Shown: positions 59,256-64,000 of the stretch, one piece after another
How the letters are laid out: each line of letters opens with the position of its first letter
How positions within the stretch are numbered: position 1 is the stretch's first letter
Source of the DNA: Pseudovibrio exalbescens
Lineage (GTDB): Bacteria > Pseudomonadota > Alphaproteobacteria > Rhizobiales > Stappiaceae
Direction: 5' to 3'
Length of the DNA stretch: 64,000 bases
Assembly (NCBI RefSeq): GCF_028737195.1
Contig: NZ_JAQZAJ010000001.1
Span: 1,040,050 to 1,104,049 of the forward strand
Position numbers and translations under genes: made by a program
Notes under the pieces: generated by a model
Database searches by the model: none
Seen by the model: only the letters and a program-made list of their open reading frames with translations
Told to the model about the DNA's origin: nothing

Positions 59256-59285
59256 CCTGCCCTACATCAGGGCAGGCTTTTTTGC
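59256..59285 (+). terminator. Terminator of katG
   Basis: The hairpin GCCTGCCCT-ACATC-AGGGCAGGC is followed by seven T residues, 27 bp past the stop. Confidence 0.92.
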
Positions 59286-59460
59286 TGGTAGTGTCAAGAT
59301 GTCCGGGCCGCATATGGAAAGCGAACCGATACGATTTTACGCCACCACAACCCAAAAACAGCTCGGCTGAGCAATTAAATAGGCTGAATTCTGAGCAACA
59401 ACTATCATAAAAGCAAAAGACACGATTACATCAATGATTACAGAGAGGTACACAGCGTGG

Positions 59461-59529
59461 ACCCCAAAAATGCATCTATAGGTGCATGGGGTGTGAAACG
59501 TTGAGGGACAAATACATTTACGCTTTAAT
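59461..59529 (+). promoter_or_regulatory. Candidate promoter and stem-loop upstream of the defence-like operon
   Basis: A TTGAGG hexamer at 59501 is spaced 17 bp from TTTAAT at 59524, a plausible sigma-70 promoter. Just left of it (59461-59492) an interrupted inverted repeat pairs ACCCC with GGGGT and ATGCA with TGCAT. The repeat may be an operator. The call is by eye only. Confidence 0.35.
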
Positions 59530-59578
59530 TCGCACTTTCCCACTACCACAACTCATGCGTTAAGCTATATTGGATAGC

Positions 59579-59671
59579 ATGTCAGATGAGCTCAAATCAT
59601 TTAAGAATTTGGAGTTTCATCTGCGTACGCAGCTAGTCGGGATGCTGATACGTTTTGCAAGTAGCCGTTAG
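59579..59671 (+). CDS. Possible 30-residue leader peptide upstream of the AAA ATPase
   Basis: ATG 59579 to TAG 59671 encodes MSDELKSFKNLEF to IRFASSR, ending 20 bp before the ATPase start. A weak GGA lies upstream. It could be a regulatory upstream frame or chance. Confidence 0.25.
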   Translation: MSDELKSFKNLEFHLRTQLVGMLIRFASSR

Positions 59672-59690
59672 CACATCGAGAGAATAGCGC

Positions 59691-60950
59691 ATGGAACAAC
59701 TAGTAAAATTCAGCCTTGAGAAGTACAAGGCATATTTTAAAAAGGCAGAATTCACTATTCGGCCTCTCACCTTATTCTACGGTTACAACAGTTCAGGGAA
59801 GAGTGCTGCAATTAGGTTCCTACAACTTTTGGCAGACACGACCGATAACGGTACAGTTGGTCCATTTAACCTAAGATCAGAAGCATTACGAGGTGCGACA
59901 TTTTCAAGTTTAATTTCAAAACACTCTTCTTCTCCAAATGTTCGCATTGGGCTTGGGTTCCGATCCTGTGATTTTCAGTTTACGATTAGAAATATGCCTG
60001 AATTACAGGTTCAAATTGTCGAACAGCTAAGTGTTCAACTGAGCAATGGGGCTAAAGCCAGTTTCGAGTGGGAGGATTGGAACAATGACGCACTCCAGCC
60101 GACCTCCTTCTACACCTTCTCTGCGAATAGCGAAAAAAAGAGAGTGGAAATTCGCTTTGAGGGGTTAACCCCTGTCGAGTACCCCGACAAAGCAGAGCAA
60201 TATCTTTCCCTATTGCCTTCGGCAATGAGAAACTTTGCAAAGCAGTTTTACAGCCTATCGCCAAACTGCGTGTTGCCCGAAAGATACGAGCTAGATAAAG
60301 GCCTAACACGAAAAATCTCTCGCAACAGCGACGGCTTGACCTCATTGCTCCAAGCCGCTTCACAAGATGTAATCGAAGACATCTCCAGCTGGTATCAAAA
60401 AGCAACAGGATATGGCTTCCGCCGACAGAAAATCACCATTGGAGACCAAAGTGGATATCGCTTTACCCTCCACCCGTATAACAACGATAAATTGGATATT
60501 GACATTGTTGATACTGGGGAGGGGATGGGACAGGTGCTCCCCGTAGTGAGTCTACTGAAATTAGCAAAAGCAGGTTTTCTCGGAACGGCTCCGACCTTCG
60601 CATTTGAACATCCTGAACTCCATATTCACCCAGACGCGCATTCGCACTTAGCCAATCTGTTTTGTGAGACGGTAACCTCGAACCCTAAACCTAGAATACT
60701 CGTCGAGACCCATTCTGAGAACTTACTATTGGGCGTCCAAATCGCAATTGCACAAGGCAAAATGGATCCCGCTGACGTAGCGCTTCATTGGATTCGGGGA
60801 GGCGAAAATGGAGCTCAACCTGAGCTGATTGAATTCGATAAGCTAGCCAGACCGATCGAAGACAATTGGCCGATTGATATTTTTAGGAAGAACACCGAGT
60901 TGGCTCGAAAACTCTTTGAGGAAAGAAAGGGCAATCCAATTGCGTTTTGA
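59691..60950 (+). CDS. AAA family ATPase with DUF3696-type C-terminus
   Basis: A 419-residue SMC/OLD-like ATPase. Walker A is GYNSSGKSA (residues 31-39), the ABC-like signature is DTGEGMGQVLPV (274-285), Walker B is PTFAFEHPELHIHPDAHSHL (301-320) and the switch His is in LVETHSENLLLG (337-348). The last 60 residues (DNWPIDIFRKNTELARKLFEER) fit the DUF3696 tail. Unlike OLD nucleases and Gabija GajA it carries no TOPRIM domain of its own. The next gene supplies one, overlapping its 3' end. Such ATPases sense phage or nucleic acid triggers in several defence systems. Codons are AT-richer than in katG next door. Confidence 0.9.
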   Translation: MEQLVKFSLEKYKAYFKKAEFTIRPLTLFYGYNSSGKSAAIRFLQLLADTTDNGTVGPFNLRSEALRGATFSSLISKHSSSPNVRIGLGFRSCDFQFTIRNMPELQVQIVEQLSVQLSNGAKASFEWEDWNNDALQPTSFYTFSANSEKKRVEIRFEGLTPVEYPDKAEQYLSLLPSAMRNFAKQFYSLSPNCVLPERYELDKGLTRKISRNSDGLTSLLQAASQDVIEDISSWYQKATGYGFRRQKITIGDQSGYRFTLHPYNNDKLDIDIVDTGEGMGQVLPVVSLLKLAKAGFLGTAPTFAFEHPELHIHPDAHSHLANLFCETVTSNPKPRILVETHSENLLLGVQIAIAQGKMDPADVALHWIRGGENGAQPELIEFDKLARPIEDNWPIDIFRKNTELARKLFEERKGNPIAF

Positions 60951-61929
60951 TTTATATGATAGCTGCTTTTCACAGAAAAAAAATACTGCATATCTCATTG
61001 TAATATCTAACATTGTTCTAAGGGGGCGCCATAGAATTGTGCTTCTGGACCAAGAAGGGCCAAATTACATAACTTGGTTTAAGAGACAATCCAGCGAAAT
61101 AAAGGAAGAATGGCAAACATCCCTTGATCATAGTATAGAATCCGAAGCTCTTGAGCCAGCCAAGTTTCCAATCGCGGTCCGCGATGACTCGCCAGAGAAC
61201 ACCCAAACCTCGCCCCCTACTGTTCATTTGGAGACAGCGGTTAGACTTGCCAATAATCCCTATAGAATATTCTTAGAAAACGATGGTTCTGATCGCGACT
61301 TTGTATTCACCTATTCGAATCAACAACAACTAAAAAAGCTTCGGACACTTGAAAAAGAGGGTTTATTGCGATTTGAAAACTGCGGCGGGATTACTGAATT
61401 ACCCAGGAAAATTCAACAATATGTAGCCAAACACCCTTTGAATTCCATCAATGCCTCTGCCGTATTCGATTGCGATGCCTCTGCTCCAAACCAACCTTCA
61501 CCGCAATCTAATGCTGCTACCGCAGCATGCACGGAAGCAGGTGTAGAGAAATTCAGACTTAACCGGAGGGCAATCGAAAACTATCTGCATCCAAGTTGGC
61601 TCAATACTTGGGTCAATGAAAACAGAACTAGAAAGGCACGTAAACTAGGGCTCTACAAAGCGTTTTGCGGATTATCTCGTGATCAAAAGGCTCACTTTCA
61701 CATGAAGGACGGCTTATCAAAAGATAAGGAAGCAATAGCTCAAAATACATTAACCCTTTACAATAATGTTTCCCAAGAGAACCGAAGAAAATTGAACTCA
61801 GGTTTTGGCGCGCGAATTGCTGAACTTTATGCCAAAGATTGGATTCAAGAAAAAGATCATTTTACCCATGGTGATACGTGGACTGAAGTAAACGGCATCG
61901 TCACAAGGATATTGGCACTCTCCAGATGA
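60940..61929 (+). CDS. TOPRIM/DUF4435-like protein, partner of the AAA ATPase
   Basis: A protein of about 329 residues that I cannot assign to a named family with certainty. The middle carries a TOPRIM-like acidic pattern: Glu in RIFLENDGSDRDFVF, GG in FENCGGITEL, DxD in SAVFDCDASAP, and a RRAIENYL segment. These match the layout of DUF4435 proteins such as AriB. The first 100 residues and the Lys-rich C-terminus are unrecognised. There is no ATG near the start; TTG at 60940 (overlapping the ATPase gene by 11 bp) is favoured over TTG at 60874. Its stop overlaps the next start (ATGA), so the three genes are translationally coupled. Predicted role: nuclease effector (inference). Confidence 0.8.
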   Translation: MRFDLYDSCFSQKKNTAYLIVISNIVLRGRHRIVLLDQEGPNYITWFKRQSSEIKEEWQTSLDHSIESEALEPAKFPIAVRDDSPENTQTSPPTVHLETAVRLANNPYRIFLENDGSDRDFVFTYSNQQQLKKLRTLEKEGLLRFENCGGITELPRKIQQYVAKHPLNSINASAVFDCDASAPNQPSPQSNAATAACTEAGVEKFRLNRRAIENYLHPSWLNTWVNENRTRKARKLGLYKAFCGLSRDQKAHFHMKDGLSKDKEAIAQNTLTLYNNVSQENRRKLNSGFGARIAELYAKDWIQEKDHFTHGDTWTEVNGIVTRILALSR

Positions 61930-63560
61930 GCAAACCTAATTACCATAGCGACCCTCACATTTCATATCTGAGCCAACTCCTCGAAGAAGTCAAAAAGGGG
62001 ATGATTCAAGTTCCCCGGTTTCAGCGGCCTCTAGTGTGGACTTGGGAACAGCGGCTCGAACTTTTTCGAAGCATCAGGGATGGAATACCAATGGGCGCAA
62101 TTATGGTGTGGCGCACAGATGACCTACGACTCGAATGTTATGAGAACTTAGGGCCACATCGTCTTGCCTCACCCTCATCAGCTGGTCAGTACCTGTTAGA
62201 TGGAGTTCAGCGTCTCTCAACGCTCCTAGGCGCTTTGTCAGTAGTAGATGACAATACGGACAACGAGTTTGACGACGGATTCGACGACCTTCCACCTTCA
62301 GAAGATTTTAGGGTTTTTTTCGATTTTTCAAAGGATGACTTCGTCAAAGCTGATGAGTTAGAGAACACACAACTTCGGAATGCTTTACCAATGCACCTAG
62401 TATTTGACAGCGTGGGTATGTTGCGTTTCCAGAGGAATGTTTCAGGTTCGGATGATGAAGTAAACAACATAATTCATCGATCTGAAGATTTAATAAAGGC
62501 ATTTCGGGAATATAAAGTTCCAGTAATTCCCATCGTTACCAATGATATTGAAATGGCGACGCGAACATTCCAGCGTATCAATAGTCAAGGTAAACCGATG
62601 AGTGAAGCTCATATGATTCATGCACTTAGCTGGAATTCTGGTTTCAACTTAAATGCTCGAATTAAAGAAGCGAAAATCGAACATTTATCTGATATTACAT
62701 GGTCAAATATTGATGATGATATTATCTTAAAGGCTTGCAAGCTCGCCATGGGCTTCGGTATTTACACAAAAAATGCTGATGAAATAGGAAACTCCTTTAA
62801 GACAAACCCTAGTATTGTACATGATGTCGTTGGCGGACTCCGCCTTGCTGCCGAATTTCTAAAAGAGCATTGCAAAATTCCTAGCCCGACTTGGCTTCCA
62901 TATTCGCTTCAATTGGTAATTCTTACGGAAATATTCCGGGAAAGAGTGAATATATCTGATGTTTCGAAAACAAAGCTAACGTCGTGGTTTTGGACAACAA
63001 CATATGGTGAATACTTCGCAGGAATGTCTGGCGATCGCTTCCAACGTACACTTGATGACCTAACCAATGGAATTGATCATGACCAGTGGCACCTAACAGA
63101 GTTTAAACCTTATGAAATTCGCCGGCAACCAGCTAGCTATGACTTCCGATCAGTACGTGCCAAGGCCCACGGCCTCAGACTCGCAGAAAGAGTAAATCAA
63201 ACTACCAAAACGCCAAGAGGTACCGAACTTATCACAGAGTACGGTAGAGATTGCATTGCCCAGCTCCTGCCAAGGATCGATTCTCCAAAGAAAATGTACT
63301 CCAGTTACGCAAACAGGTTCCTTATCAACCCGACTAAACTTTCGACATTCAAAGAGAGATTTCTGACAGGGGATCTAGAGGCACGTCACCAAGACGCTTT
63401 CTTTCTAACCCCCGAAATGATGAATGATCTAGTTTTTGGGCTACATCAATCATTCGTTTCAAGACGTTCTGAAATGTTTAGAATCGATGAAATTGATTTC
63501 TGTCGCCCACATCTAGAGCTATTTCACATAAATGTCGACAAAGTATCTAGCCCCCAATAA
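61926..63560 (+). CDS. DUF262 domain protein (GmrS/SspE-like N-terminus)
   Basis: A 544-residue protein. The DUF262 (ParB/Srx-like NTPase) domain has QVPRFQRPLVWTWEQ (28-42), DGIPMGAIMVW (52-62), LLDGVQRLSTLLGAL (90-104, the usual DGQQR with Val for Gln) and TFQRINSQGKPMSEAHMI (214-231). In GmrSD and SspE this domain senses nucleotide or modified DNA and is fused to a DUF1524 HNH nuclease. Here I see no EHxxP or HNH motif; the C-terminal region has only a weakly similar NRFLINPTKLSTFKERF stretch. It may therefore be a sensor or adaptor for the upstream TOPRIM protein. It starts within the stop of that gene. The sequence is AT-rich. Confidence 0.9.
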   Translation: MSKPNYHSDPHISYLSQLLEEVKKGMIQVPRFQRPLVWTWEQRLELFRSIRDGIPMGAIMVWRTDDLRLECYENLGPHRLASPSSAGQYLLDGVQRLSTLLGALSVVDDNTDNEFDDGFDDLPPSEDFRVFFDFSKDDFVKADELENTQLRNALPMHLVFDSVGMLRFQRNVSGSDDEVNNIIHRSEDLIKAFREYKVPVIPIVTNDIEMATRTFQRINSQGKPMSEAHMIHALSWNSGFNLNARIKEAKIEHLSDITWSNIDDDIILKACKLAMGFGIYTKNADEIGNSFKTNPSIVHDVVGGLRLAAEFLKEHCKIPSPTWLPYSLQLVILTEIFRERVNISDVSKTKLTSWFWTTTYGEYFAGMSGDRFQRTLDDLTNGIDHDQWHLTEFKPYEIRRQPASYDFRSVRAKAHGLRLAERVNQTTKTPRGTELITEYGRDCIAQLLPRIDSPKKMYSSYANRFLINPTKLSTFKERFLTGDLEARHQDAFFLTPEMMNDLVFGLHQSFVSRRSEMFRIDEIDFCRPHLELFHINVDKVSSPQ

Positions 63561-63633
63561 CACCGTGCTAGCATTATTTTGCTTACACCCTGCATACCGG
63601 CTTTTTTGGGCAAACCTGGCCCTAGAACGAAAA

Positions 63634-63662
63634 AACCCGCCAACTCTATGAGTTAGCGGGTT
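63634..63662 (-). terminator. Terminator downstream of tRNA-fMet
   Basis: The minus-strand hairpin AACCCGCTAACT-loop-AGTTGGCGGGTT is followed by a T-run (A6 on the plus strand at 63629-63635). It begins 7 bp past the tRNA 3' end and probably ends the whole rrn-tRNA transcript. Confidence 0.88.
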
Positions 63663-63668
63663 AATCTT

Positions 63669-63745
<77 letters not shown>

Positions 63746-63987
63746 TTAAACTTGTGTTTTGGGCTTTTGTTTTGCCCAGCCGGGCGTTGGCGTTGCCCGG
63801 TCTTTTCAGTTTGCCCGTCCTCAGGCCAGTGGCCTTGCGGGCGATGCGGGGCTGTTCCACCCCGCGATAAACTTGTGTTTTGGGCTTTTGTCGTGCCCAG
63901 CCGGGCGTTGGCGTTGCCCGGTCTTTTCAGTTTGCCCGTCCTCAGGCCAGTGGCCTTGCGGGCGATGCGGGGCTGCTCCACCCCGCG
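63746..63987. repeat. Two 121-bp tandem repeats with tRNA acceptor-stem remnants
   Basis: Units 63746-63866 and 63867-63987 are nearly identical (few substitutions). Each ends with the 5' end of the initiator tRNA (18 bp, GGGCTGCTCCACCCCGCG on the plus strand, one C/T change in the first). In each unit this piece is followed on the minus strand directly by CCCCGCA, so CGCGGGG and CCCCGCA can pair as a minihelix with the same C-A mismatch as tRNA-fMet. Each unit also holds a CCGGGC / GCCCGG stem-loop and an AGGCCA / TGGCCT palindrome. The repeats lie between the tRNA and the presumed 5S gene. Confidence 0.9.
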
Positions 63988-64000
63988 ATAAACTCTTAGC

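Larger units (their letters stand above)
59229..59690. other. AT-rich region between katG and the AAA/TOPRIM/DUF262 operon
   Basis: After the katG terminator (ending 59285) base composition shifts to AT-rich. The region holds an imperfect stem-loop, a candidate promoter and a 30-codon frame, listed separately. A leftward 70-codon Cys/Val-rich frame (59337-59549) is not convincing. Confidence 0.5.

Noticed and set aside
59286..59340. Left attachment site copied from the tRNA-fMet 3' end
   Set aside because: I looked for the last 20 or so tRNA bases next to the katG terminator and found no match.
59337..59549. Leftward 70-codon Cys/Val-rich frame in the AT-rich region
   Set aside because: No start context or family and it crosses the candidate promoter; considered as an antitoxin but not supported.
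63746..63987. CRISPR array
   Set aside because: There are only two long direct repeats with no spacers; the unit contains tRNA-derived sequence.

Overview
The window looks like chromosomal DNA of a heterotrophic alphaproteobacterium. The evidence is the pcaDCHGB gene order with a PcaQ-type LysR regulator, the many ABC and TRAP uptake systems, and an initiator tRNA of the type that follows 5S rRNA in alphaproteobacterial rrn operons. A marine Hyphomicrobiales/Stappiaceae (Pseudovibrio-like) host is my inference, not something I could test. Base composition is moderately GC-rich except for an AT-richer segment at about 59.3-63.6 kb. No prophage, CRISPR array or complete insertion sequence was seen.

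Layout. 0-7 kb: 3' end of a hemolysin III family gene, an M19 dipeptidase, and a convergent oligopeptide ABC operon (oppA-oppB-oppC-fused double ATPase). 7.5-17.5 kb: housekeeping and regulatory genes (Uup-like ABC-F ATPase, a membrane-anchored AraC-type regulator, RsuA, RsmC, PrfC, a GcvA-like LysR, a trypsin-like protease and small proteins). 17.6-29 kb: aromatic catabolism: an orphan solute-binding protein, pcaQ, a TRAP transporter, the pcaDCHGB operon and the divergent pobA. Together these could import an aromatic acid, convert 4-hydroxybenzoate to protocatechuate and cleave it towards 3-oxoadipate. 29-32.5 kb: HPP membrane protein, a TetR regulator sharing a perfect 30-bp palindrome with it, a GMC oxidoreductase and an IS5-type transposase remnant. 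32.6-37.7 kb: dabA/dabB inorganic-carbon uptake genes with a divergent LysR. 37.7-41.2 kb: TetR regulator, two matching operators and a two-subunit molybdenum hydroxylase.

41.2-54 kb: carbohydrate region with a PfkB kinase, class II fructose-bisphosphate aldolase, a ROK regulator, a 6-phospho-beta-glucosidase-like GH1 enzyme, then a LacI-controlled operon (regulator, binding protein, two permeases, beta-glucosidase, ATPase). Two identical TGTAAGCGCTTACA operators precede the LacI gene. 54-59.3 kb: GNAT acetyltransferase, a secreted beta-propeller-like protein, a BKACE-family enzyme and katG.

59.3-64 kb: an AT-richer three-gene operon encoding a DUF3696-type AAA ATPase, a separate TOPRIM/DUF4435-like protein and a DUF262 protein. 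It lies next to the 3' end of an initiator tRNA-Met gene and is the best candidate here for an undescribed system, most likely anti-phage defence. The tRNA is preceded by two 121-bp tandem repeats, each carrying a collapsed fragment of the tRNA acceptor stem; an rrn operon probably continues beyond the right edge.
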